This document shows positions 27,059-34,750 of a stretch of 63,585 bases of DNA, in pieces; positions within the stretch are counted from its first letter, which is position 1, and every line of letters begins with the position of its first letter. This DNA comes from an uncultured Veillonellaceae bacterium (lineage in GTDB: Bacteria; Bacillota; Negativicutes; Selenomonadales; Selenomonadaceae): positions 1 through 63,585 of the forward strand of contig CACZZN010000006.1 in NCBI GenBank assembly GCA_902785705.1, written 5' to 3'. The position numbers were made by a program, and so were the translations under genes. The notes beneath the pieces were generated by a model. That model was not told the DNA's origin, made no database searches, and saw nothing but the letters and a program-made list of their open reading frames with translations.

Positions 27059-27867
27059 GTAATGTGAGTTTTTATTTTCCGTTTGGCGAAAAATTGCATC
27101 CGGTGATACAAGAAGACAAAAGTCACAAAAAAGCCTTCGTACTTGGGGTATATGCCAGTGCCGTACACGCCCGTTGGAAAAAAGACGGTCGGGTGATATG
27201 CCCCGCCTTGGCAGTTGCCAGTGAGCCGCGCATTTTTTGGGATGGCGATTTGGCCGAGGCAAAAGGTATCATCGAAAAAATCCATCTGCCTTCGGGATGC
27301 GGCACCTTGGAACCAAGCGACAGTAGATTTAACGGACCATCGTCCAAGGTATTGGCGAAAAATATTCTCGCCCCTTTAGGGCTTAGCCGCAAGGATGTGT
27401 GGCTTTGCGACCTCTTACCGGAGGCGCGGCTGAATGACAGCCAAATAAAACGTATACAAAAAAGCTATGAACCGCTGAGAGCGCAATATGGGTTGAATGA
27501 AGTTACCATACCGCCAAGACCGGGAGATGGTGAGGACAGTTTCTGCAATGTGGAACGCGCCCAAAAAGTCACTGAAGAACTGTTGGCCTCAAAAGCCGAT
27601 CTTTTGATCCTGTTGGGAGACATACCTTTCAAGCAATATCTTATCAAGGTTGGCAAAAATTTTTCCCTGTGCAACAGTTTGGACGAATATGTGCGGCAAT
27701 ACGGCTATGGTCATGTGTCTCAAGTCGTGATAGCCGGGAAGTGTTTTTCGCTTTTACCATTGGCTCATCCCAGACAAATCGGAGGTTTAGGCTCACACAA
27801 TCCAAAATGGCGCAAATTTCATGCCGTATGGGAAAAAGAGATAGCCGGACAACGGCGATATGATTGA
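27055..27867 (+). CDS. Uracil-DNA-glycosylase-superfamily-like protein
   Basis: A 270-residue protein whose layout resembles uncharacterised relatives of the uracil-DNA glycosylase fold. An N-terminal LGVYASAVHARW lies where the GxxP-type water-activating loop is found, EPRIFWDGD follows, a central ILLGDIPFKQYL gives the middle strand, and a C-terminal LPLAHPRQIGG occupies the position of the HPS-like DNA-binding loop. Catalytic identity is not proven. It is translationally coupled to the preceding small gene, so it probably acts with the unknown proteins upstream. Confidence 0.5.
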   Translation: MSNVSFYFPFGEKLHPVIQEDKSHKKAFVLGVYASAVHARWKKDGRVICPALAVASEPRIFWDGDLAEAKGIIEKIHLPSGCGTLEPSDSRFNGPSSKVLAKNILAPLGLSRKDVWLCDLLPEARLNDSQIKRIQKSYEPLRAQYGLNEVTIPPRPGDGEDSFCNVERAQKVTEELLASKADLLILLGDIPFKQYLIKVGKNFSLCNSLDEYVRQYGYGHVSQVVIAGKCFSLLPLAHPRQIGGLGSHNPKWRKFHAVWEKEIAGQRRYD

Positions 27868-27891
27868 TATTTTATGAGGGAGAATTTTGAC

Positions 27892-28056
27892 ATGAACGAG
27901 TACCAAGCATTTTATGAGATGGTGAAGTACTGGACGATGAATGATTATAGGACACAGGCAATAAAATCCGAGGTCATCATCGATATGTTGATTTCTGATT
28001 TTATCGAGGAAATGGTAACAGCCAAACTCAGCGAATTTGACAGCAAAATCTCTTGA
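27892..28056 (+). CDS. Short helical ORF, possibly the 5' part of the following FtsZ-like gene
   Basis: A 54-residue product from the ATG at 27892 with GAGGGAGAA upstream. It is predicted helical and has no known family. It ends LSEFDSKIS followed by two stops, exactly where the next reading frame begins (AKSLDEYD). Skipping one base of the AAAA run at about 28045-28048 would fuse the two into a protein of about 157 residues. Either this is an intact leader peptide with a coupled downstream gene, or a single gene carrying a one-base insertion. Confidence 0.5.
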   Translation: MNEYQAFYEMVKYWTMNDYRTQAIKSEVIIDMLISDFIEEMVTAKLSEFDSKIS

Positions 28057-28369
28057 TGAGTACGATCTTTTGCCCTTTAAGGAATTTACTGCGGGCTGCG
28101 TCTATGTGGGAGAGGTTGAGGTTACGGCGGACAAGGATATTGAGATGGTCACAAAAGAAGCAATTTCCAAAGCTGAAAACTTCGCTGCTGCCCAAGATGT
28201 GCACATAAACAATTTGGGCAGCGATGACAACATATACATGCCCATGGTGGGTGAGGCGGAGTCTGTCATTCATGAAGTTGCTCCCCACGCAAAGTGCGTT
28301 TTTACTGTGCAAGTTGATGATACCTTAGGTGACATGGTGCGTGTCACGGTAGCGGCAAAAATTCCGTAA
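28037..28369 (+). CDS. FtsZ C-terminal-domain-like protein, short form
   Basis: About 110 residues if started at the TTG at 28037. It resembles the C-terminal half of FtsZ without the GTPase domain: SLDEYD matches the FtsZ T7-loop region (LDFAD), then GCVYVGEVEV, KEAISKAE, a central INNLGSDDNIYMP and the closing VDDTLGDMVRVTVAAKI, which corresponds to the FtsZ pattern 'xNxxLxDxxxVTVIATG'. It is clearly related to the protein at 29227-30009. No GTP-binding GGGTGTG motif is present. The start is weak and may depend on the upstream frame. Confidence 0.55.
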   Translation: MTAKSLDEYDLLPFKEFTAGCVYVGEVEVTADKDIEMVTKEAISKAENFAAAQDVHINNLGSDDNIYMPMVGEAESVIHEVAPHAKCVFTVQVDDTLGDMVRVTVAAKIP

Positions 28370-28438
28370 TAAAGCGAGGGCTAAGAAAACAATACAGGGT
28401 GAAATATTGATGATAAAATCGATTGATGGTGATGCCTT

Positions 28439-28891
28439 ATGAAAAAATTGATTTTGTTAGTTTTATCTGCCATTTGTTTTATCTTCCCTCTTATCGCATA
28501 CGCCGCTAATCAGCCCAAGGGATTTCCGACCCGTGTTACGGGGCGGGTGGTAGATGGGCATTACGAGGAATATTCCATTTATCCGTGGTCGATTGAATAT
28601 GACGAGAAAAGCGGCAAGATGACTCTGCTCTACCAAGTGGAAACCGCCTATGATACAGAGCCGATTTTCCTGTATCTTGTCACCATTAACTCCAAAGAAA
28701 AAACCTTGTATATCCATCGTAACTGGTGCTCGGAAAATCATACCGAGTTAGACTTTATGGAAACTGAGGTACAAAAACATGAACTGACCTATGAAGAAAA
28801 ATCCGGCTTTGATTTGGCGTTCAAAAAGGCACTGCCTCTGTGGGAATACCGACAAAAAATCGAGCGGCAGGGGCAGGGGAAGACGCTGTGA
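28439..28891 (+). CDS. Small secreted protein, unknown function
   Basis: A 150-residue protein with a clear signal peptide (MKKLILLVLSAICFIFPLIAYA, cut after AYA). The mature part is rich in Tyr and Trp in beta-strand-like segments (HYEEYSIYPWSIEYD) and has no cysteines forming obvious pairs apart from one. No lipobox. No family recognised. It is followed after 18 bases by the small membrane protein, and both lie between the two FtsZ-like genes. Confidence 0.6.
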   Translation: MKKLILLVLSAICFIFPLIAYAANQPKGFPTRVTGRVVDGHYEEYSIYPWSIEYDEKSGKMTLLYQVETAYDTEPIFLYLVTINSKEKTLYIHRNWCSENHTELDFMETEVQKHELTYEEKSGFDLAFKKALPLWEYRQKIERQGQGKTL

Positions 28892-28909
28892 TAAGGGATG
28901 TGAGCCAAC

Positions 28910-29206
28910 ATGAAAAGCCTCGGTCGTAAGTTGTTCGATATTTGCCTTTCGATTTTCCTGTTCTGCCTCGGATTTTTTGTTCTCGTGTGTGATTATGTAC
29001 TGCTTATGTCTGAGGGCATTGAGCCAGTGTATCATTTGACTGGTGTCATTCTTTTGCTGAGTCTTGCCTTTGTCTGCTGGCAAAAAGCCGTCAGTCTGCT
29101 TTACTATCTCAATGTCAGCGATGAGGAACGAGCCATGAGGTATGATGGCAAATATTTTTTGTTGGGGCTGCTTGCCGGACACTTTTGGAATAACCGTGAC
29201 GAGTAA
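28910..29206 (+). CDS. Small two-helix membrane protein, unknown function
   Basis: A 98-residue protein with hydrophobic helices around residues 10-31 and 42-65, then a charged segment and a weakly hydrophobic C-terminal stretch (FLLGLLAGHFW). GATGTGAG precedes the ATG at modest strength. No family recognised. It lies immediately upstream of the longer FtsZ-like gene. Confidence 0.6.
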   Translation: MKSLGRKLFDICLSIFLFCLGFFVLVCDYVLLMSEGIEPVYHLTGVILLLSLAFVCWQKAVSLLYYLNVSDEERAMRYDGKYFLLGLLAGHFWNNRDE

Positions 29207-29226
29207 TTTATGGGGAGGGGATCCGT

Positions 29227-30009
29227 GTGAGAGCGAAATCTTTGAAGTCGGAATTTGTGAATGCATCGGCATCGGACGGTAATTTTAGCGGAGTATCAGA
29301 CAAATATTACAGGAAATTTTTCAAGAGAATGGCTGCCATGTTCACAAAACCCGGACTGATTTCATTAGATGAGGAAGATCTCGCCCCGTTCAAGAGTTTT
29401 GTCGGTCATGTTTACATGGGAGAAGCCGAAGCGGTGGGAGAAAACGCCTCTTCGATTGCTGCGAAAGAGGCCTTATCCACAGCAAACAGCAAAGTGTCTA
29501 AAGAATTCATAGAATCCATGACGAAAAAATTTACAAAATCCCCAAATGTATTTGTTCACATTTTAGGCAGCGCAGACAAAGTAGATATGTCTACAGCAAA
29601 TGAAGCAGTTTCCGTTATCCGTGAAATCACTCCCAATGCAGAGGTTATTTTCGCTGTTCACCTTGACGAGAAACTGGGCGATGCTTTGCGGGTTACCGTC
29701 TTTGTAAAACTATATTATGATATAGAACATTTTTACGAATATGCCTCAAAATTGTACAACGTACTGCGTGGAACTCCAAGGAAAAAATTGCCGGGGGTGG
29801 ATAATTGTCCCGAATACCAAAAACTATACGATTCCGCACAGGAAGATGACGATGGCTGTTGGTTTGATGAAACGATTGATGCGATATCCTATGATTTATC
29901 CGGAGCGGAAGATCATCGGGGAAGGTTTGCTCCGTTGACAGATATGGATGAAATGCCGGAGCTGATATTGGAAGAAATCTTGACGGGAAATCGTCCTGCG
30001 CAAACGTGA
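29227..30009 (+). CDS. FtsZ C-terminal-domain-like protein, long form
   Basis: A 260-residue protein from the GTG at 29227 (GGGAGGGG upstream). Residues 44-162 resemble FtsZ from the T7 loop through the C-terminal domain: ISLDEEDLAPFK (Asp48 and Asp51 in the place of the catalytic LDFAD acids), HVYMGEAEAVGEN like the FtsZ 'ALMGIGxAxGEN', then VFVHILGSADKVDM, ANEAVSVIREI and LDEKLGDALRVTV. There is no GTPase domain. The acidic tail (190-260) is unrelated to the FtsZ tail peptide. It may bind the GTP face of FtsZ or an FtsZ-like partner; this is inference. Confidence 0.6.
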   Translation: MRAKSLKSEFVNASASDGNFSGVSDKYYRKFFKRMAAMFTKPGLISLDEEDLAPFKSFVGHVYMGEAEAVGENASSIAAKEALSTANSKVSKEFIESMTKKFTKSPNVFVHILGSADKVDMSTANEAVSVIREITPNAEVIFAVHLDEKLGDALRVTVFVKLYYDIEHFYEYASKLYNVLRGTPRKKLPGVDNCPEYQKLYDSAQEDDDGCWFDETIDAISYDLSGAEDHRGRFAPLTDMDEMPELILEEILTGNRPAQT

Positions 30010-30131
30010 CTTGCCTTATGCAGAGGGTGCAGATACCCTTTGCAGGGAAGAAGTCCGCCGAGACAGGAGCGCGGTCCTTGATGGCAAAATGGGTATACAA
30101 GGCAAGATGAAAAATCTTCCGATTTTTCCAG

Positions 30132-30381
30132 CCCTTACACGAACTCTAAGCGATTCTGCGCCCTACGGGTTTGATTCGCTAAGATTTCGTAGTAAACTTA
30201 CCGGACACCTTCGGTGTCCACACGCCCTTACATGAAATTTAAGTTCGCACTGCGCTTTCAGCTTGTGTTCACTAAGATTTCATAGTAAACTTACCGGACA
30301 CCTTCGGTGTCCACACGTCCTTACACGAAAACTAAGCTCATCTGTGTCCTACGGACTGGATTCGCTAAGATTTCGTAGTAA
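30132..30381 (+). repeat. Tandem 93-bp repeat, two full units and one partial
   Basis: Units begin CCCTTACA[CT]GAA at 30132, 30225 and 30318 (the third starts TCCTTACAC), giving a period of exactly 93 bases. Each contains a TAAGATTTC[GA]TAGTAAA block and, in full units, the hairpin GGACACC-TTC-GGTGTCC. The third unit stops after TAGTAAA. The rest of the gap 30010-30450 shows no gene; a TACAAT lies near 30399. Related single copies are at 48509-48590 and, inverted, at 57501-57607. Confidence 0.85.
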
Positions 30382-30477
30382 AAAGTACATTTATAGGGTA
30401 CAATAGAATCATACATCTTACATCAATGTTCCCTCAGTCGGAGAAAGGGTGTGGAGCGATTGGCGGAAAAGGACGAG

Positions 30478-31089
30478 ATGATCATCACACAGGGGAAATA
30501 TGTTTGTTCGGCGGTCAAAAAGGAGCAGTATCCGGAAAGGAAACTGCCGGAGATTGTGTTCATGGGGCGCTCGAATGTGGGGAAGTCCTCACTTATCAAT
30601 TCCCTGACGCGCGTGAAAAATCTGGCGCGTGTCTCCTCGCAGCCGGGCAAGACGCAGACCATCAACTTCTATGAGCTCGGCGCGAAATTGCCGGGAGAGG
30701 AGGGCAGGAGAGCCTTTTATCTGGTGGATTTGCCGGGCTATGGCTATGCGCGGACGGGACGGGAAAAACGGAACATCTGGGCGAAATTCATCGAGGAGTA
30801 CCTGTTGACATCGGAGGAACTGCGCTTTGTGTGCCAGCTCATCGATATCCGTCATGAGCCGATGGATTCCGACCGGGAAATGCTGGCATGGCTGGTCAAG
30901 CATCACATTCCGGTGCTCGTCATCGCGACCAAGTCCGACAAATTGGGAAAAAACGCCGCACGGAAACAGGTTGCTGCCATCAGAAAAAGCCTTGGAATCC
31001 AAGAATTGCCGGTGCTGCCCTATTCCTCGTTAAAAAATGAAGGACGTTCAGATTTGCTTGACGTGATAGAAGATTCTTTGGTACAATAG
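30478..31089 (+). CDS. engB: Ribosome-biogenesis GTPase EngB/YsxC
   Basis: A GTPase of the TrmE-Era-EngA-EngB family needed for 50S subunit assembly. G1 is GRSNVGKSS, G2 the Thr in PGKTQT, G3 DLPGYGYA, G4 TKSD, and a late PYSS gives G5. The ATG at 30478 with AAAAGGA is chosen because the protein then aligns from MIITQGKYVCSAVKKEQYPE with the usual family N-terminus; a GTG at 30451 is also open but its ribosome binding site would be too close. In firmicutes engB usually follows lon directly. Confidence 0.93.
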   Translation: MIITQGKYVCSAVKKEQYPERKLPEIVFMGRSNVGKSSLINSLTRVKNLARVSSQPGKTQTINFYELGAKLPGEEGRRAFYLVDLPGYGYARTGREKRNIWAKFIEEYLLTSEELRFVCQLIDIRHEPMDSDREMLAWLVKHHIPVLVIATKSDKLGKNAARKQVAAIRKSLGIQELPVLPYSSLKNEGRSDLLDVIEDSLVQ

Positions 31090-31146
31090 AGAGGAGGAAT
31101 ATTCACGCAATTATTTTCATAACACGGTCATAGGGGAGAGTTTGAC

Positions 31147-31605
31147 ATGGCGGAGCTTTCTGCGTTTGATAAATCTCTGCTGAATCTGCTGCAAGGGAGT
31201 CTTCCCATCTGCAGCCGTCCTTTTGCGGCGCTGGCGCAGACGCTGGGAACGGATGAGGAGACGGTGCTCCGGCGCCTTCGTGAGCTGAAGGCCGCAGGGT
31301 ATCTTCGCCGCATCGGGACTTTTTTTGACTCCAATCAACTCGGTTACCATGGGACGCTGGTGGCTCTGCAGGTGGAGCCGGAGGCCGTGCCGTCCGTTGC
31401 GGAGGCAATCAACCGTTATCCGGGCGCGACGCATAATTATGAACGCGAAGGAAAATACAACCTTTGGTTTACGCTGCTCACACCGGACGGCGATGCGGAG
31501 AGCGCGATCCTTTCCCATGTGCGTTCGCTTCCCGGGGTGGATGATATGCTGAACCTGAAGGCAAAGAAAAAGTACAAGATCAATGTACAATTCCGGCTGA
31601 AATGA
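31147..31605 (+). CDS. ahbA: Lrp/AsnC-type siroheme decarboxylase-like protein AhbA
   Basis: A 152-residue protein with an N-terminal winged-helix-like segment (FDKSLLNLLQGSLPICSRPF, then ETVLRRLRELKAAGYLRRIG) and an AsnC-like C-terminal domain containing THNYEREGKYNLWFTLLT. That motif is typical of AhbA/NirD-type subunits that decarboxylate siroheme to 12,18-didecarboxysiroheme in the alternative heme pathway. Its stop overlaps the start of the paralogous ahbB by four bases, fitting a heterodimer. A regulator of the Lrp type cannot be excluded from sequence alone. Confidence 0.75.
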   Translation: MAELSAFDKSLLNLLQGSLPICSRPFAALAQTLGTDEETVLRRLRELKAAGYLRRIGTFFDSNQLGYHGTLVALQVEPEAVPSVAEAINRYPGATHNYEREGKYNLWFTLLTPDGDAESAILSHVRSLPGVDDMLNLKAKKKYKINVQFRLK

Positions 31606-32096
31606 GGGATGCAGCCTTGGCAGAGGCGATCAGCGATTTGGACAAGGAAATCATACGCGTCTTGCAGGGGGATTTCCCACTGGTGGAGGAGCCATATAAA
31701 GAGCTTGCAAGGAAGGTCGGTATCTCGGAGAAGGAATTGCTGGAGCGCGTCCGGCAGTTGTCCGAGGAAAAGAAAATCCGGAAGATGGGAGCCGTCCTGC
31801 GCCACCGGGAGGTCGGTTTTTCGGCAAATGTGCTGTGCGCGTGGGTCGTGCCGCAGGATCGCTTGGATGAGATTGCGTCCCGCATGAGCTGCCATCCGGC
31901 GGTATCCCATTGCTATGACCGCAATACAGCGCCGGGCTGGCCCTATAATCTCTACACGATGATCCATGCCTGCTCCCGCGAGGAATGCGAGGAAATTGCG
32001 GCAGAACTGGGAAGGGAAAATGGGATCGAGACGCGTACCATGCTGTATTCCAAGAAAGAATGGAAAAAGACCAGCATGAAATACTTTTGTGAATGA
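31602..32096 (+). CDS. ahbB: Lrp/AsnC-type siroheme decarboxylase-like protein AhbB
   Basis: A 164-residue paralogue of the gene before it, with the same two-domain layout. The C-terminal domain contains VSHCYDRN and WPYNLYTMIHA, hallmarks of AhbB/NirG-type siroheme decarboxylase subunits. Translationally coupled to ahbA. The other alternative heme genes (ahbC, ahbD) are not in the window. An inverted-repeat element begins four bases after its stop codon. Confidence 0.78.
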   Translation: MRDAALAEAISDLDKEIIRVLQGDFPLVEEPYKELARKVGISEKELLERVRQLSEEKKIRKMGAVLRHREVGFSANVLCAWVVPQDRLDEIASRMSCHPAVSHCYDRNTAPGWPYNLYTMIHACSREECEEIAAELGRENGIETRTMLYSKKEWKKTSMKYFCE

Positions 32097-32100
32097 CAAG

Positions 32101-32257
32101 TATAACCCGTTTTAAATGGCCTGCTGTTTCACGCAGGATAAATTTTCATGGACAAGGATGAGGAGCGCAGTCGTAGCAGAGCTACGTCAAGTGACCGAAG
32201 ACGCAGTTCATGGAAATTTAGGCAAGTCAAACAGCAGGTTATTTGGAATGGGTTATA
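32101..32257. mobile_element. MITE with TATAACCC ends
   Basis: A 157-bp element with about 50-bp imperfect terminal inverted repeats: TATAACCC at 32101 and GGGTTATA ending at 32257, CCTGCTGTTT pairing with AAACAGCAGG, and TAAATTT near the inside. A central palindrome CGTAGC-AGA-GCTACG is shared with the element at 57729-57897. TA at both outer ends fits a TA target duplication as in IS630/mariner-type MITEs. No ORF. Confidence 0.7.
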
Positions 32258-32330
32258 CTGGGCTCTGTCAGCTTGGCAGAGCTTTGTTGTGGTTTCAATC
32301 AATATCAGGGGATAAGGGGAGGAATTTTTC

Positions 32331-33629
32331 ATGGGTTTGATCAAAGCAGCAATTGGTGCCGTGGATGGCGTGCTCTCGGATCAGTGGAAAGAATTTATCT
32401 ACTGCGACAGCCTTTCGGCGGATGTGCTGGCGGCAAAGGGGCAGAAGCGCGTGAGCGGCAGAAGCTCCAATACGAGCGCAAGTGACAATATCATCTCCAA
32501 TGGATCGGTCATCGCGGTGAACGACGGGCAGTGCATGATCATCGTGGAGCAGGGAAAGGTCGTGGATATCTGCGCGGAGCCGGGGGAGTATGTCTATGAC
32601 AAGTCCACGGAACCATCCTTGTTCTCGGGGAATCTTGCAGACAATATCAAGCCGGTGTTCGAGGCGATCGGGCGGCGTTTTGCCTTTGGCGGCGATACCG
32701 GGAAGGATCAGCGGGTCTATTTCTTCAATGTGAAGGAAATCGTAGGGAATAAGTACGGAACGCCGAGCGCCGTGCCGTTCCGGGTGGTGGACAACAATAT
32801 TGGGCTGGATATGGATATCTCCATCAAATGCTTTGGCGAGTACAGCTATCGGCTGACGAACCCGATTCTGTTCTATACGAATGTCTGTGGCAATGTGGAG
32901 GATGTCTACGATCGCAGCAATATCGACAGCCAGCTCAAGTCCGAGCTCATGACTGCCCTGCAGCCTGCGTTTGCGAAGATTTCCGAGATGGGCATCCGCT
33001 ACAGCGCGCTGCCGGGGCATACGATGGAGATCGCGGATGCGCTCAATCAGGTGCTCAGCAAGAAGTGGGGCGAACTGCGCGGCATCGAGATCGTTGCCTT
33101 TGGCGTGAACAGCGTGAAGGCCAGCGAAGAGGACGAGCAGATGATCAAGGAGATCCAGCGCAACGGCGCCCTGCGCAATCCCACGATGGCAGCAGCACAT
33201 CTCACAGGCGCACAGGCCCAGGCCATGCAGTCGGCGGCAGCCAACGAAGGCGGTGCAGCCATGGGATTCTTTGGCATGGGGATGGCGAATGCGGCAGGCG
33301 GTATGAACGCGCAGCAGCTCTTCGCCATGGGACAGCAGCAAAATGCGCAACAGCAGGCGCCTCAGACGCAGTCGGCGGGCTGGACCTGCTCCTGCGGTCA
33401 GCAAGGCAATACGGGCAAGTTCTGCACGGGATGCGGACAGCCGAAGCCGGCGCCTGCGGGGGGCGAAGCGTGGACCTGTTCCTGCGGGCATGCGGGCAAC
33501 ACGGGGAAGTTCTGTGCGGAATGCGGGAAACCGCGCCCGAGCGGGAGCTGGCACTGCCCTTCCTGCGGGACGAAGAATGAAGGCAAGTTCTGCCAGCAGT
33601 GCGGCGCGAAGAATCCGATGGGGATGTGA
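32331..33629 (+). CDS. SPFH-domain protein with zinc-ribbon tail (YdjI-like)
   Basis: A 432-residue cytosolic or membrane-associated protein. Residues ~25-290 form an SPFH/band-7-like 'virion core' domain (QWKEFIYCDSLSADVL at the N-terminus). Then come a Gly/Ala/Gln-rich linker and three C-terminal zinc-ribbon repeats with pairs CSCGQQGNTGKFCTGCG, CSCGHAGNTGKFCAECG and CPSCGTKNEGKFCQQCG. It resembles B. subtilis YdjI, which works with YdjG, YdjH and PspA at the membrane. AGGGGAGGA precedes the ATG. The next two genes complete a ydjGHI-like set; PspA is absent here. Confidence 0.8.
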   Translation: MGLIKAAIGAVDGVLSDQWKEFIYCDSLSADVLAAKGQKRVSGRSSNTSASDNIISNGSVIAVNDGQCMIIVEQGKVVDICAEPGEYVYDKSTEPSLFSGNLADNIKPVFEAIGRRFAFGGDTGKDQRVYFFNVKEIVGNKYGTPSAVPFRVVDNNIGLDMDISIKCFGEYSYRLTNPILFYTNVCGNVEDVYDRSNIDSQLKSELMTALQPAFAKISEMGIRYSALPGHTMEIADALNQVLSKKWGELRGIEIVAFGVNSVKASEEDEQMIKEIQRNGALRNPTMAAAHLTGAQAQAMQSAAANEGGAAMGFFGMGMANAAGGMNAQQLFAMGQQQNAQQQAPQTQSAGWTCSCGQQGNTGKFCTGCGQPKPAPAGGEAWTCSCGHAGNTGKFCAECGKPRPSGSWHCPSCGTKNEGKFCQQCGAKNPMGM

Positions 33630-33637
33630 TAGGGCTT

Positions 33638-34738
33638 ATGGCAAAGACATCCGTAAATTATCAGTGCCCGAACTGCAGCGCGCCTCTTCCCTATCAGCCC
33701 GGCAAAGAAAAGGCGGTCTGCGAGTATTGCGGCACGGAATTCGAGATCAGCGTGCTGGAGGAGCTTTACAGGCATGCGGAGGAGCGTGCGGCGCAGGAAC
33801 GCGCCGCACAGGAAGCAAAATGGGATACCGATGCGGCAGGCTCGGAATGGACCGAGGAGGAAGCGGCCGCGCTTCGTGCATTCACCTGTTCCTCTTGCGG
33901 CGCGGAGATCGTCAGCGATGAGAATACCATGGCGACAGAATGCTGCTATTGCGGCAATCCGACGCTTTTGCCCAGCAGGTTTGCGGGCATGCTGAAGCCG
34001 GACTACATCATTCCCTTCAAGAAAACCAAGCAGGAGGCAGTGGCAGCCCTAAAGGAATTTTACAAGGGGAAATATCTTCTGCCGTCTTCTTTCACGGGAG
34101 GAAACCGTGTAGAGGCCATCCAGCCCATGTATGTCCCGTTTTGGCTCTTTGATGCTGAGGTGGAAGGACACGCGACGTTTCGCGCCTATCAGGATCATGT
34201 GTTCGAAACCAGCGATGAGATCATCACGGAGACCAATGTCTATGAATGCCTGCGGAGCGGAACGATGCGCTATGAGCGCGTTCCTGCGGATGGCAGCAAG
34301 AAAATGGACGATTCCTATATGGACAGTATCGAACCATTTGATTTCAGCGAGCTGGTCCCCTTCCAGGCAACCTATCTGGCGGGCAATCTGGCGGATAAGT
34401 ACGATGTGGATGCGGAGGCGGCGGTTCCGCGCGCGGATATGCGCATGAGCCAAACCACGGTGGATGTGCTGGAGGACGCAGTGACCGGCTACGACCGCAA
34501 GGAGATCCAATCCAGTTCCGTCATCAAAGAGGATTCCAAGGTGGCCTATGCCATGGTGCCTGTCTGGATCCTGACCACACGCTATGAGAACAGGCCCTAT
34601 ACCTTCATGATGAACGGCCAGACCGGAAAAGTGGTCGGCAGCCTTCCCATTGATGAGAAAAAGAAGTGGCTTTATCCATCGGTGGCGGCGCTGGTATCCA
34701 TTCCGATTGTTTACTGGCTGGCGAAACTGTTTGTATAG
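33638..34738 (+). CDS. Zinc-ribbon membrane-associated protein (YdjG-like)
   Basis: A 366-residue protein from the ATG at 33638. It has two zinc ribbons, YQCPNCSAPLPY...CEYCGTEF and FTCSSCGAEIV...CCYCGNP, a long domain with aromatic strands (MYVPFWLFDAEVEG), and a single C-terminal membrane helix (PSVAALVSIPIVYWLAKLF). This layout resembles YdjG of B. subtilis. The gene lies eight bases after the SPFH gene and twelve before the TPM gene, so it is part of the same operon. Function in membrane stress is inferred by analogy. Confidence 0.7.
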   Translation: MAKTSVNYQCPNCSAPLPYQPGKEKAVCEYCGTEFEISVLEELYRHAEERAAQERAAQEAKWDTDAAGSEWTEEEAAALRAFTCSSCGAEIVSDENTMATECCYCGNPTLLPSRFAGMLKPDYIIPFKKTKQEAVAALKEFYKGKYLLPSSFTGGNRVEAIQPMYVPFWLFDAEVEGHATFRAYQDHVFETSDEIITETNVYECLRSGTMRYERVPADGSKKMDDSYMDSIEPFDFSELVPFQATYLAGNLADKYDVDAEAAVPRADMRMSQTTVDVLEDAVTGYDRKEIQSSSVIKEDSKVAYAMVPVWILTTRYENRPYTFMMNGQTGKVVGSLPIDEKKKWLYPSVAALVSIPIVYWLAKLFV

Positions 34739-34750
34739 GGGGTGAGAGAG

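Noticed and set aside
23453..30009. Prophage in the lon-engB island
   Set aside because: No integrase, terminase, capsid, tail or lysis gene is visible, and no attachment-site repeats were found.
30132..30381. CRISPR array
   Set aside because: Units of 93 bases repeat as a whole; there are no unique spacers of constant length between short repeats and no cas genes nearby.
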